Below, one piece after another: positions 34,799 through 43,732 of a stretch of 64,000 bases of DNA. This stretch comes from Vampirovibrio chlorellavorus (lineage in GTDB: Bacteria; Cyanobacteriota; Vampirovibrionia; Vampirovibrionales; Vampirovibrionaceae): NCBI GenBank assembly GCA_001858525.1, contig LAPX01000003.1, positions 62,001 to 126,000 of the forward strand, read 5' to 3'. The notes under the pieces were generated by a model. That model saw only the letters and a list, made by a program, of their open reading frames with translations. It searched no databases and had not been told where the DNA came from. Position 1 is the first letter of the stretch. The number at the start of each line of letters is the position of its first letter. The translations under genes were made by a program, and so were the position numbers.

Positions 34799-35359
34799 GT
34801 GAAGTCGCTGGAATTTTTTAAATCTCCTGCCCAAAAGCGAAATCAGGCCGGTATGGTTTTGCGAGCAACGCTGTTGGCTGGCTTTCTGTTTTCTATCGCT
34901 CATGCGGGCGAAATTAAATGGCAAACCCTTAACCTGACTCCTCAGCAGTCCACACAGATGCAATCGCTGGAAGAGGGCTGGCACAAAATTCACCAGAATC
35001 TGAGTGTCCAAATTCAGCGGGATATGGCCGAATTGAAGACCATTCTGCCCACAGGCGATTCCCAGAAGATTCGGGAACTGCAAACCCGCATTATGACCAA
35101 CAAGACCTACCTGATGAATGAGTCCATGGACACTTTCCTCAAAAAGCGGGAAATGCTTTCCCCAGAGCAACGCAGCCAACTGCAAAAAATGCTGCCCTGT
35201 GCCAATACGGCAGGAGCCGCGCCAGCCGCCGCGCAATCCGGCACTCAGGCAAAGACCACCCCGGCCCTTCCCGTTTCACAACCGGCAGCCGCAGTGCCGT
35301 TGGTCGCCCCGGCTGCTGCGCCAATCTCCGATCAGCAGCAGGCCCAAGAACAAGAATAA
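34799..35359 (+). CDS. Periplasmic Spy/CpxP-like (LTXXQ) protein
   Basis: 186 residues from a GTG start. A signal peptide (VLRATLLAGFLFSIAHA) lies after a basic N-terminus. The mature part is all-helical with two LTxxQ-type motifs: LTPQQSTQM near 43 and LSPEQRSQLQKM near 120, as in Spy and CpxP, small chaperones or stress sensors of the periplasm. An Ala/Pro/Gln-rich tail ends the protein. Third gene of the sigma / anti-sigma cluster, 34 bases after the anti-sigma gene; a likely target or co-regulator of that system. Confidence 0.8.
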   Translation: MKSLEFFKSPAQKRNQAGMVLRATLLAGFLFSIAHAGEIKWQTLNLTPQQSTQMQSLEEGWHKIHQNLSVQIQRDMAELKTILPTGDSQKIRELQTRIMTNKTYLMNESMDTFLKKREMLSPEQRSQLQKMLPCANTAGAAPAAAQSGTQAKTTPALPVSQPAAAVPLVAPAAAPISDQQQAQEQE

Positions 35360-35431
35360 GACTCGTTAAGCCGGATTCCAGTTGGTTCTGGAATTAGAGC
35401 CTTCGGTTTATTTTCAGTTTATCTTCAATTG

Positions 35432-35466
35432 AAAATCCCCTTGAACTTTGTATTCAAGGGGATTTT
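35432..35466. terminator. Bidirectional terminator between spy-like gene and aspS
   Basis: A 14-base-pair stem (AAAATCCCCTTGAA / TTCAAGGGGATTTT, seven-base loop) has A and T runs on its two sides and lies between convergent genes. Confidence 0.9.
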
Positions 35467-35493
35467 AATCGTTTGCGCTGTGTGAGCCGCTAC

Positions 35494-37323
35494 CTATTGG
35501 CCTTTTTTGGCCTCGGGGGCTTTGATGTCCCACTTCATGTGCAGTTCTTTCAACTGGCTTTCATCCACCAGAGCAGGGGCTTCGGTCATGGGGCAAATGG
35601 CCTGGTTGGTTTTGGGGAAGGCAATCACATCACGGATGCTTTCGCTGCCGGTCAGCAAGGCCACAATGCGATCCATACCCAGGGCCAATCCACCGTGAGG
35701 CGGTGTTCCGTACTGGAAGGCATCCAGTAGGAAGCCGAATTTCTCGTGAGCCTGTTCATCCGTTAAGCCTAGCAGGTTGAAGATTTTAGCCTGCAGATCC
35801 GCCTGGTGAATACGAATAGAGCCGCCGCCGATTTCGGTGCCGTTGTAGGCCACATCGTAACCCAGAGAACGGGCTTTTTCCGGTTGGGTATCCAGGTAAA
35901 TCAGGTCATCCGGGTGGGGAGACGTGAACGGGTGGTGATTGGAGCTGAAGCTGCCGTCCTCGTTCTTTTCAAACAGCGGGAAGTCAGTCACCCACAGGAT
36001 TTCGTGGCGGTTGGGGTCAATCAGGTTATGCTTTTCAGCGAAGAATAAGCGGAAACGACCCAATACGGTGCAAGCCTGATTGAACTGGTCGGCCATAAAG
36101 AAGACCACATCGCCGGTTTTGGCTTCGGTTTTGGCTTGAATGGCCTGTTGCTCGGTTTCGCTCAGGTACTTCAGAATGGGGGATTTGGGTCCTTCTTCCG
36201 CGTAAATGATGTAAGCCAAGCCTTTGGCGCCAAAGCGCTTGGCCTCAACTTGCAGGTCATCCAGCTCTTTACGGCTGTAGGAGGCTGCCCCTTCCACTTT
36301 CAGGGCCTTCACCACGCCGCCATCATCAACAGGTTTGCGGAAAGCGCTGAATTCGCTGTTGGTGAATACGTCGGTCAAATCCACGAATTCCATGCCAAAG
36401 CGCAGGTCGGGCTTGTCGGAACCATAGGTGTTCATGGCTTCCAGCCAGGTCATGCGGCGAAATGGGGCCTGAATGGTCACATCGGCAACTTTAAACATTT
36501 CTACCAGCAGGCCTTCCATCAGGTTCAGGACGTCTTCCTGCTCAATGAAGGACATCTCAATATCCAACTGGGTGAACTCGGGCTGACGATCAGCTCTCAA
36601 GTCCTCATCCCGGAAGCAGCGGGCCACTTGGTAGTAGCGCTCAAAGCCGCCTACCATCAGCAGTTGCTTAAAAATTTGGGGGGATTGCGGCAGGGCAAAG
36701 CACTTACCGGCATGCACCCGGCTGGGTACCAGATAATCCCGTGCCCCTTCCGGGGTGGTTTTGATCAAGATGGGAGTTTCCACTTCCAAAAAGCGGCGAT
36801 CGTTCAGGTAGCTGCGCACGGTTTGGGTGATTTTATGGCGCAACTCCAGATTCCGGGCCATGGTGGGGCGACGCAAATCCAGGTAGCGGTATTTCAGACG
36901 GGTAAACTCGTCCACTTTGTCCGAGTCGTCATCAATGGGGAAGGGTGGGGTTTTGGAGCGGTTCAGGATTTCCACCACCACCGGGTAAATTTCAATATCG
37001 CCTGTAGACAGTTTGGCGTTGCGGGTTTCTTCCGGACGCAAGCTGACCGGGCCACTGACGGAAACGACATCTTCATTCTTCAGGCCGGATAAGGCGGCGT
37101 GTGCTTCCGGGTTTTTGGAGGGGTCGGCCACCAGCTGCATAATGCCGGTGCGATCTCGCACTTCAACGAAGACAATGCCTCCCAAGTCCCGATTTGCCGA
37201 CACCCAGCCATTGACGGTCACGTTTTGGCCGTTATGATTGGCGGTTAAATCGCCGCAGAAATGGGTACGCTTGGTAAAAAAACCGGTCTGCTTGGACGGT
37301 TCCTGAATGGTGGAGTGTGGCAT
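35494..37323 (-). CDS. aspS: Aspartyl-tRNA synthetase
   Basis: 609 residues, class II synthetase of the bacterial type with the inserted GAD domain (about 300-420). The N-terminal OB fold ([26 protein letters not shown]) reads the anticodon; motif 2 ([23 protein letters not shown]) and motif 3 ([16 protein letters not shown]) form the active site. The start was set at the ATG at 37323, which lies downstream of a promoter at 37389-37416 and behind GAAGAGA. In organisms with GatCAB (gatA is at 43.7 kb) it may be non-discriminating and also charge tRNA-Asn; the sequence alone does not decide this. Confidence 0.95.
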   Translation of the reverse strand: MPHSTIQEPSKQTGFFTKRTHFCGDLTANHNGQNVTVNGWVSANRDLGGIVFVEVRDRTGIMQLVADPSKNPEAHAALSGLKNEDVVSVSGPVSLRPEETRNAKLSTGDIEIYPVVVEILNRSKTPPFPIDDDSDKVDEFTRLKYRYLDLRRPTMARNLELRHKITQTVRSYLNDRRFLEVETPILIKTTPEGARDYLVPSRVHAGKCFALPQSPQIFKQLLMVGGFERYYQVARCFRDEDLRADRQPEFTQLDIEMSFIEQEDVLNLMEGLLVEMFKVADVTIQAPFRRMTWLEAMNTYGSDKPDLRFGMEFVDLTDVFTNSEFSAFRKPVDDGGVVKALKVEGAASYSRKELDDLQVEAKRFGAKGLAYIIYAEEGPKSPILKYLSETEQQAIQAKTEAKTGDVVFFMADQFNQACTVLGRFRLFFAEKHNLIDPNRHEILWVTDFPLFEKNEDGSFSSNHHPFTSPHPDDLIYLDTQPEKARSLGYDVAYNGTEIGGGSIRIHQADLQAKIFNLLGLTDEQAHEKFGFLLDAFQYGTPPHGGLALGMDRIVALLTGSESIRDVIAFPKTNQAICPMTEAPALVDESQLKELHMKWDIKAPEAKKGQ

Positions 37324-37388
37324 TGTAATCTCTTCTCGCTGAAGGGTTGACGACTGAGTAAACGGGCCGAAGCCCATGGGGAACTACT

Positions 37389-37416
37389 ATCATAGCGCTA
37401 ATAAAAAAATCATCAA
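37389..37416 (-). promoter_or_regulatory. Sigma-70-type promoter for aspS
   Basis: On the minus strand TTGATG (37416-37411) and TATGAT (37394-37389) are 16 bases apart, about 65 bases before the chosen aspS start. Confidence 0.5.
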
Positions 37417-37422
37417 GAACGC

Positions 37423-39567
37423 TTATTTGCGTGGATGGCTGGGTATTTCCACGAAAAAGCTGGTGCCTTCGTTCACCACGCTGTGCAGGTAAATTCGGCC
37501 CTGATGCTTTTCAACAATGCGGTAACACAGAGCCAGGCCCAGTCCGGTGCCGACCCCGGCTCCTTTGGTGGTAAAACCGGGATCAAAAACTTTGGTTAAA
37601 TTGTCTTTGGGAATGCCTTTGCCGGTATCGCGTACGGCCACGGTGACCAATTGGCTGCTTTCATCGTAACTGGTTTCAATGACAATTTTGTTCAGAGTGA
37701 GGTCTCCGGCGCTGTTTTCGGCTTTGTCCTGAATGGCGTGGGAGGCGTTGACGATTAAATTCATAAACACCTGATTGAGCAGACCGGGATAACACTGCAC
37801 TTCCGGCACATTGGGGCCATACAGGCGAACCAATTCTATATTGGAAGGCAACGAGCTTTGCACCAGCAAAATGGTGCTTTCAATGCCATCCCGCAGATCC
37901 ACGGTTTTCAGTTCGGATTCATCCAGTCGGGCAAAATTTCGCAGATTCTTCACAATATCCTGAATGCGAGAGGCGGCCAGTTTATTGAGGGAAAGCAGAC
38001 TGTCCATGCTCTCAAACAGTTGCGTTTGTCCCGGCTGGTTGCCAGCCGTCTCCATTTGGCGCAGTTTATCCAGACAGACGATTAGAGTAGCGTTGTTGCT
38101 CATCATGGTGCCCAGTGGGGTGTTTACTTCATGGGCAATGCCAGCCACAAACTGTCCCAGTACGGCCATTTTCTCCGACTGTACCAGGTAAAGCTGGGCC
38201 TGCTGCAACTCTTCCAGCGTTTGCTCCAGCGCCTTGGTCCGCTGATCCAGCGCCAAAAAGAGCTGGGCCTGATGCAGGGCCACGCCCAAATGCTCGGCCA
38301 GGGCCTTGAGTAGTTCGATGTCTTCCATGACCCAGGAGCGATAGGCATCACACTGGTGCAAGGTGATGGTGCCCACCAGTTCATCGCGAATGAGAATGGG
38401 GACAATGGCGATGGATTTGATGCCAGAAGCTTCAAAATAGTCGCTGGAGGCAATTTGCGGGGGGCAGTCCCGCACATCGTTCAGGATGAAGGGGTTGTAG
38501 GGCTGATCTTTCCGCAGGTTAAAGACGGTTCGCTCCGAAAATTTGGACTCGCTGGCCATGCCGGGGGTTCCGGGCAGTTGGTATTGAAAGGCTTTTTCCT
38601 GTTCTTCCGGTGAAAAATAGCGGATAAAACACCGGCTGATGCCCATGACCTTGCCCAGCTCAGTCACCGCCGTCCCCAGAATGATATCGGTATCCAGCGA
38701 TTGCCGAATGGAACGGGTGAGCTGGTTGATTAAAAACTCCCGGCTGGCCTGAGCCTGGGTTTGCCAGTAGAATTTGGCGTTTTCCACGGCCACGGCCAAT
38801 TGGGCGGACACTTCGGTCAGCAACTCTTCCTGGGCCTGGTTGAATCCATGCTCCTGAATGGCCGACAGGGCGATGAGCCCAATAACCACCCCTTTGTTAA
38901 TCAGGGGAACCACCAGCGCGCTGGCCGCGTTGTCCGCCAGCAGGAAGGACTGAGGCAGATCGCTTTTTTGGTAGAGCTGGGAAGCGGGTTGCCTGAGGAT
39001 GTGGTGCACCAACGGCTCGTAACCGGCAAAAGCATTGTGTTCGCCGCTGATTTCCAGATCCCCGTCCTCAAAAATGCGGACCAGCGTTTTAATGCCGTTC
39101 TGGCTGTCGTCCAGGATGACGATGACCGCTTCCTGATAGGGAATGTGGTTTTGCAACACCAGCCCCAGGGCGTCAAAAATATCTTCCATAATCAGGGAGG
39201 AGTTGACGGCTTGACTCACCTCCTGCAGGATTTTCAGTTTTTCCTGCCCGGTATCGCCTTGGTTGGCTGGTAGCCATTCGATCAGGACCCCATCGGCGCT
39301 TGGATTCGTCGGGTTCAGGGGAGTCAGTTGGGTGGGTTGACCGGCGGTAGCAATACAAGTCGGCAGGCTGAGGGCCAGACTGCTGGTAATAATCTCGTTG
39401 AGGCTGAGCGTGCCTTTGTTCTGAAGACTGTCTGCGGTAATTTGAAGCTGGGCCAGTTGCTGGCGTCCGCTCTGGCTGCCCTGTGTGCAATTTCCACCGG
39501 CGTCCGCGATGACCACCGCAGAAGTGATATGATCGAAAAAAGAGTCTTGGTAAAGATATGGAGTCAT
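37423..39567 (-). CDS. Soluble sensor histidine kinase with two GAF domains
   Basis: About 714 residues without membrane helices. Order: a degenerate PAS-like N-terminus, GAF domain (about 110-270, ending in EELLTEVSAQLAVAVENAKFY), a second GAF (about 290-430), a short coiled coil, the dimerisation/phospho-acceptor domain with H-box VAGIAHEVNTPLG (His about 478), and the ATPase domain with N-box NLIVNASHAIQD, G1 DTGKGIPKDN and G2 GVGTGLGLAL. The kinase is complete. No response regulator gene is adjacent, so it is an orphan whose partner is elsewhere. The start at 39567 is the best ATG before the conserved region. Confidence 0.9.
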   Translation of the reverse strand: MTPYLYQDSFFDHITSAVVIADAGGNCTQGSQSGRQQLAQLQITADSLQNKGTLSLNEIITSSLALSLPTCIATAGQPTQLTPLNPTNPSADGVLIEWLPANQGDTGQEKLKILQEVSQAVNSSLIMEDIFDALGLVLQNHIPYQEAVIVILDDSQNGIKTLVRIFEDGDLEISGEHNAFAGYEPLVHHILRQPASQLYQKSDLPQSFLLADNAASALVVPLINKGVVIGLIALSAIQEHGFNQAQEELLTEVSAQLAVAVENAKFYWQTQAQASREFLINQLTRSIRQSLDTDIILGTAVTELGKVMGISRCFIRYFSPEEQEKAFQYQLPGTPGMASESKFSERTVFNLRKDQPYNPFILNDVRDCPPQIASSDYFEASGIKSIAIVPILIRDELVGTITLHQCDAYRSWVMEDIELLKALAEHLGVALHQAQLFLALDQRTKALEQTLEELQQAQLYLVQSEKMAVLGQFVAGIAHEVNTPLGTMMSNNATLIVCLDKLRQMETAGNQPGQTQLFESMDSLLSLNKLAASRIQDIVKNLRNFARLDESELKTVDLRDGIESTILLVQSSLPSNIELVRLYGPNVPEVQCYPGLLNQVFMNLIVNASHAIQDKAENSAGDLTLNKIVIETSYDESSQLVTVAVRDTGKGIPKDNLTKVFDPGFTTKGAGVGTGLGLALCYRIVEKHQGRIYLHSVVNEGTSFFVEIPSHPRK

Positions 39568-39737
39568 GTATCTTTCAAGGGTTCTTTCGCAGCATTTGTG
39601 TTTAGTCTCTTGGGCCGGGCCTACTGTGGGGTTTGCCACACCGCAATCAGGATTTCTTAATGCAGGATTTCCCAGGCACAACCTGTGGCATAACACCATT
39701 GTACGTGATTTGGTTGACTGGAAACAGGAATGACTGG

Positions 39738-40370
39738 ATGACCACCCCTCGCAAAACCAGCTTTAAAATAGGCATCACCGGCAATATTTGTACTGGTAAA
39801 ACCTTGGTCAGAGCCACCTTACAGCGCTTTGGGGTGCATACCCTGGATGCCGAGGAAGCCGCCATGAACTTGCTGCTGGATAACCCACAGCGCCTGTCCA
39901 TTCGCCTGACTGATCATTTTGGCGGCGAGGTGCTGGACAATCGGGGGCGTTTATCCCGAAAAGCCCTGAACCGGGTGTTGTATGCCAACCCGGAGAAAAA
40001 GACGTTTTTTGATCAAAAGCTCAGTCCCGTCTTGCGGGAGGAGATGAAGCGATTCTTGTACGGGTCATTGGGCAGTTATATCCGAGCGGTTGAATCTCCG
40101 AGTTTACTTGAGGAGGATACCCGGCATTTGTTCGATGAAATCTGGATGGTGACCGCGGATGTGGGGGTGCAGGTGGAACGTTTGGTGGCTCGAAATGCCC
40201 TGACCCACCCGGAGGCCCGACATTTGGTGGATTCCCAGTGGTCACAGGACCGCAAAGTGGCTTTAAGTGACCGCATTATTGACAATTCCCAGGATATTCA
40301 CCAAACTGAAATTCAGGTCAGGGAGATTCTGGATGAGATTAAGCATAAGCTGCTGCGGGCCAACTGGTAA
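39738..40370 (+). CDS. coaE: Divergent dephospho-CoA kinase
   Basis: 210 residues, the usual CoaE length; the last step of CoA synthesis. P-loop GITGNICTGKT (about 10-20), then LDAEEAAMNLL at the place of the DAD motif, FGGEVLDNRGRLSRKALNRVLYANPEKK as in CoaE, and a C-terminal LSDRIIDNSQD matching AD-x-VIDN. Differences from the family: the His-Pro of the lid helix is replaced (KLSPVLREEM), and DAD is DAE. It may be a fast-evolving true CoaE or a relative with another substrate. AGGA precedes the ATG; the next gene overlaps by 38 bases. Confidence 0.75.
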   Translation: MTTPRKTSFKIGITGNICTGKTLVRATLQRFGVHTLDAEEAAMNLLLDNPQRLSIRLTDHFGGEVLDNRGRLSRKALNRVLYANPEKKTFFDQKLSPVLREEMKRFLYGSLGSYIRAVESPSLLEEDTRHLFDEIWMVTADVGVQVERLVARNALTHPEARHLVDSQWSQDRKVALSDRIIDNSQDIHQTEIQVREILDEIKHKLLRANW

Positions 40371-41619
40371 GACACTGTGTTTGAGTTTGACATGGTGCCT
40401 TTTCGCCTCTCCAGCTTTGGCCATTTTGGGGTTTAAGCCCAAAAATCCCGCGCAGCCCTTGCCGCCAAGTTCAACTGCGGCCCCGGTCATCCCCTCACCC
40501 CAAGGAAAGCAGAATAGCACGCCGGGTGCCAGCAATGGTAGCCGTCAAACCACCCGCCCGGAAGCATCGCCCTCTGCTCAGGCGCTGGTACCCTCTACGG
40601 AACCGCCGCCTGTGGAAGATCCCCTGCAAACGCTGGCCGGAAAGAACATTATTTCCCAGGCGCTTTTGATTCAAACCACCCCGGTCACACGGGCTCAACT
40701 GGCGGAAGTGATGGTCAAGGCGCTGGACCATGGTACGGACTTGACCAGCGAATTTCCGGTGTATCGGGATGTGCCGTTGTCTCACCCGGCCTACGCCTTT
40801 ATAGAGGTGGCCCGGGCCAAAAAGTTGATGGATTATTCTGAGGATCACGGGTTTTATCACCCGGAGCAATTGATTCGCTTTGATGAGCTGTATCAGACCA
40901 TTTCGCACGCCATTACCGGCGCGCCGCCTCAGCCCCAGCGGGCCGAATACTTGTTGCGAACTATTACGGGGCATGACACCTTTTCTCCAGAACTGCGGGA
41001 TGCGGTGGCCAAAATGGCCCAGTCCCGCTTTTTTACCCGCACCCGGCGGTATCAAACCGTGTTTAGCCCCCCAGAGGAATGGGTGACGCCCCAAACGCTG
41101 GCGCCCCTGATTCACTATATGATGTTTCTAAACCAACGGCGAGCCCCCCTGCTGGGCATCTCCGAGGTTTTGCCACAATTGCCCCCGGGCTTGAAGCTGG
41201 TCATTTCCCCGGCCACCGGTATTCTGGAAGACAAGCTGAAGGCTGGCGGACGTCTGCGGTTTCAGTTGGTGAACAGCGTGGAGAGCATCCCCCGGACCAG
41301 CACTCTGTTTGGCTCCGTAGAAGCGGCTTTACCCGATCGCACCTACCGCATCCTTATCAATAATATCCGAACCCCGGAAGGACAGGTTTTTGAGACACGG
41401 GCCCAATTGAGTGTCTCTTTCTCCGCTCGGGATAAATTGGGCTTTATTGTCCCCGGGGAAACCTTTGATGTGGTGACTCAGGCTGTACCCCCTCCGGTGA
41501 CCGGGTTGCCCACTTCCACGGGAGCAACGGGCCCTTCTGTTGTGCCGACCACCCCGACCGTGCCTGCCAACCCCGGCGGTTTGCGTCAGCCACTTAAACG
41601 ACTGCCAAGGCAGCCCTGA
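40333..41619 (+). CDS. Exported protein with SLH-like domain
   Basis: 428 residues. The ATG at 40333 has GGGAG upstream within coaE and opens a signal peptide (LCLSLTWCLFASPALA). A Pro/Ser/Thr-rich linker follows. Residues about 95-195 look like S-layer-homology repeats: VTRAQLAEVMVKALDHG, YRDVPLSHPAYAFIEVARAKKLMDY, GFYHPEQLIRFDELYQTISHAI. The C-terminal half is a beta-rich domain ending in a Pro/Thr/Gly-rich tail. SLH domains hold proteins to secondary cell-wall polymers or outer-membrane anchors. Translationally coupled to coaE. Confidence 0.75.
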   Translation: MRLSISCCGPTGKTLCLSLTWCLFASPALAILGFKPKNPAQPLPPSSTAAPVIPSPQGKQNSTPGASNGSRQTTRPEASPSAQALVPSTEPPPVEDPLQTLAGKNIISQALLIQTTPVTRAQLAEVMVKALDHGTDLTSEFPVYRDVPLSHPAYAFIEVARAKKLMDYSEDHGFYHPEQLIRFDELYQTISHAITGAPPQPQRAEYLLRTITGHDTFSPELRDAVAKMAQSRFFTRTRRYQTVFSPPEEWVTPQTLAPLIHYMMFLNQRRAPLLGISEVLPQLPPGLKLVISPATGILEDKLKAGGRLRFQLVNSVESIPRTSTLFGSVEAALPDRTYRILINNIRTPEGQVFETRAQLSVSFSARDKLGFIVPGETFDVVTQAVPPPVTGLPTSTGATGPSVVPTTPTVPANPGGLRQPLKRLPRQP

Positions 41620-41706
41620 CCGGGTCAGTGGCTTGTTGAGTCTGGATAGCTCTGTATGCTTGCTCTCACGCTGCTCTTAAAGTGCGGACTCCAGTGCTTG
41701 GTGTGG

Positions 41707-42693
41707 CTACAACTCCGCCGTGGTTTTAAAGTGCAACTTGGCCACTTGCGATAACGCTTCTCGTCCGTGGCGGCCAATTAGGGCCCGGGCTCGTTGCTTG
41801 ACCACCGGGTTGGCCCCAAAGGGGAGATCCATATCAAACTGCTCGGAGAGTTGCTGCATATGCTGCGTAAACCGGTACCGGGCCACGATACTGGCTGCGG
41901 CCACCCCGATATTGGCTTCCGCCCGGGGTGTTTGGTACAGTTCAATGCCTTTTCCCTTTTCCTGAAGCTGGGACAAAATGTAGCGCTCATCCCCGAACTT
42001 GTCGGCAATGGCCTGGGTGCAATCCGGGAAGCGCTCCAGCAGTTTTTCAATGGCCATGGCGTGTCCCCAGGCCAGCAGATGATTCAGGTTTTTGCCTTTG
42101 CTTTTCAGGCGATCATAAAGTTCGTTGTACTTGGCCGGCCCCAGATCAATGACGGCGATGGCCGCTTCCCCCACAATGTCCACCAGCCCCTGATACATTT
42201 TGGCAATCAGGGCATCGGTCAGTTTTTTGCTATCGGTCACCCCCAGTTTTAAAAGGGGCGCTTTGGCGGCATCGTTCACAAGAACCCCGGCAATCACCAG
42301 GGGGCCAAAGTAATCGCCCTTGCCGGATTCATCCGTGCCGATGTAGGTGCCTTGAATGTCAATGAGCCCGGAGGCTTTGGCCACCAGCTTATTGGCAGCA
42401 GACGGACTGGCGGGTTTTTGGGTAGACGCTTGACCTGTGGTACTCGCTGCGGGGCTGACCCCCAGCAGGCCGGTCATTTGTTCCAGCAAGGCTTCCGAGC
42501 TGGCTTCCAGATACAGGGTGCCATTGGTGAACTGTTTGGCCCGCAACCAGCCTTCACCGCCTCTGCCATCCAGACGATAATCGCAGTATTGCTCGGTTTT
42601 TGGGCTCCATGTGGTGCCAGGCAAACTTTGCAGGGCCTTTTTAAACTGATTTCGCTGTACGGTGGACTTCAGGCTGTATTTGGCGGTGGGCAC
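41707..42693 (-). CDS. rnhC: Ribonuclease HIII
   Basis: 328 residues. It removes RNA from RNA-DNA hybrids. The N-terminal 100 residues are the TBP-like substrate-binding domain specific to HIII (VQRNQFKKALQSLPGTTW). The catalytic domain carries GTDESGKGDYFGPLVIAG (Asp and Glu of the active site), VTDSKKLTD and the later IADKFGDE. A Thr/Ala/Ser-rich linker joins the two. Start codon is GTG with GAGAG upstream. Presence of HIII is common in Firmicutes and some deep lineages, less so in Proteobacteria. Confidence 0.93.
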   Translation of the reverse strand: MPTAKYSLKSTVQRNQFKKALQSLPGTTWSPKTEQYCDYRLDGRGGEGWLRAKQFTNGTLYLEASSEALLEQMTGLLGVSPAASTTGQASTQKPASPSAANKLVAKASGLIDIQGTYIGTDESGKGDYFGPLVIAGVLVNDAAKAPLLKLGVTDSKKLTDALIAKMYQGLVDIVGEAAIAVIDLGPAKYNELYDRLKSKGKNLNHLLAWGHAMAIEKLLERFPDCTQAIADKFGDERYILSQLQEKGKGIELYQTPRAEANIGVAAASIVARYRFTQHMQQLSEQFDMDLPFGANPVVKQRARALIGRHGREALSQVAKLHFKTTAEL

Positions 42694-42801
42694 GATGAAC
42701 TCTCATACTCAAAAACAACAATAGTTCCCCACTGCCGTCAGCAAGGGAACCCTGTTTATCCTAGCGGAAACCACCCGTTTACAGAATGGCTGGGGCTTTT
42801 T

Positions 42802-43134
42802 TTATTTGCCCATGGCCCCGAAGCTGGACTTGATGTTTTCGCTAATCAGCTTATCCAGACTTTCTTTTTCTTTCACCACCGCTTCGCGTTGGGAGCTGAT
42901 GCGCTTGAGGTGCATGTCTAAAATCTTGTCGGCCTGTTGGAGCTGCTTGATGCGCCCTTCCAGAATTTTGGCGGCAGGCGAATTGGGATCCAGCTTGGCG
43001 GACAGGTTGAAGAAGCCGCTGGTCATGTTGGCATAGAACATCTTTTGCTGTTCGATGAACTGTGCTTCAAGTTCCAGATCCGACTGCCGTGAGATCAGGC
43101 CCATGAGTCTTGCTTGGTTGGCCGCAAAGCCCAT
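42802..43134 (-). CDS. Small coiled-coil protein of unknown function
   Basis: 110 residues, predicted almost fully helical. The N-terminus GFAANQARLMGLISRQSDLELEAQFIEQQKM and the long C-terminal heptad region (KQLQQADKILDMHLKRISSQREAVVKEKESLDKLI) suggest a filament- or secretion-associated adaptor, but I know no matching characterised family. It is the second gene of a likely two-gene unit with 43252-43494 and precedes rnhC in the same direction. The N-terminal AxQARL...RQxDLE pattern is a useful search handle. Confidence 0.65.
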   Translation of the reverse strand: MGFAANQARLMGLISRQSDLELEAQFIEQQKMFYANMTSGFFNLSAKLDPNSPAAKILEGRIKQLQQADKILDMHLKRISSQREAVVKEKESLDKLISENIKSSFGAMGK

Positions 43135-43251
43135 ATCTGGCTTGTCCTATCCTCTAAGTGCCGCGTTTACAAATTCCGTGTCACCAGGAAATCTGTCCTA
43201 AATGCTTAAAAACATAATTGGTGGAAAGTGTGCTACTGGATTTGATAGTAA

Positions 43252-43494
43252 TTAAAAGGTGCGGTGCATTTTGGCCCCGCGGTTCTCGTAAGGGTTAAAT
43301 TCATTCAGGGTTTTTTCAATCCGCTCCAGTTTCTGGGTTTCCAGCATGTAGCGGTACTTCAGCAGTTTCATGCGGCTTTTTAGGGTCACCAGGTTGTAAA
43401 TGCCCTGAACCGTTCCCATGACCAAGGTTTCAACGGGGTTGTTGCGTTGAAAGAAACTTTTGGCAAGTGTCAGGTATAACTGTGGACTGGCCAT
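43252..43494 (-). CDS. Small helical protein of unknown function
   Basis: 80 residues: LYLTLAKSFFQRNNPVETLVMGTVQGIYNLVTLKSRMKLLKYRYMLETQKLERIEKTL split over two or three helices, basic overall. No membrane segment and no known motif. About 120 bases upstream of the coiled-coil gene at 42802-43134 and in the same direction; the pair may act together. GTAAGGGGG lies upstream of the ATG. Confidence 0.6.
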   Translation of the reverse strand: MASPQLYLTLAKSFFQRNNPVETLVMGTVQGIYNLVTLKSRMKLLKYRYMLETQKLERIEKTLNEFNPYENRGAKMHRTF

Positions 43495-43673
43495 GGATTA
43501 CCCCCTTACGTTGCCTCGGCTCAAACTCACCTGTGACTAATAATAAAAAAAACAATCCAAAGGGCTGATTTGATCGTTTTATGACGAACTGTTACATTTC
43601 TTCTATTTTATAGGGGTGTTCAGGATATCTTTTTGGCGTGGCGGGTTCCTGTCAAAAACGTGGTAGGAGAAGT

Positions 43674-43703
43674 TTGGGCTTGGTCTTTCCTTTGGGGTAC
43701 AAT
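43674..43703 (+). promoter_or_regulatory. Sigma-70-type promoter for gatA
   Basis: TTGGGC and TACAAT are 18 bases apart, about 30 bases before the gatA start. The rest of the 238-base gap to the divergent small gene shows nothing else. Confidence 0.5.
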
Positions 43704-43732
43704 CCTGTCATATCCGCCCCTAAAGGAAAGAA

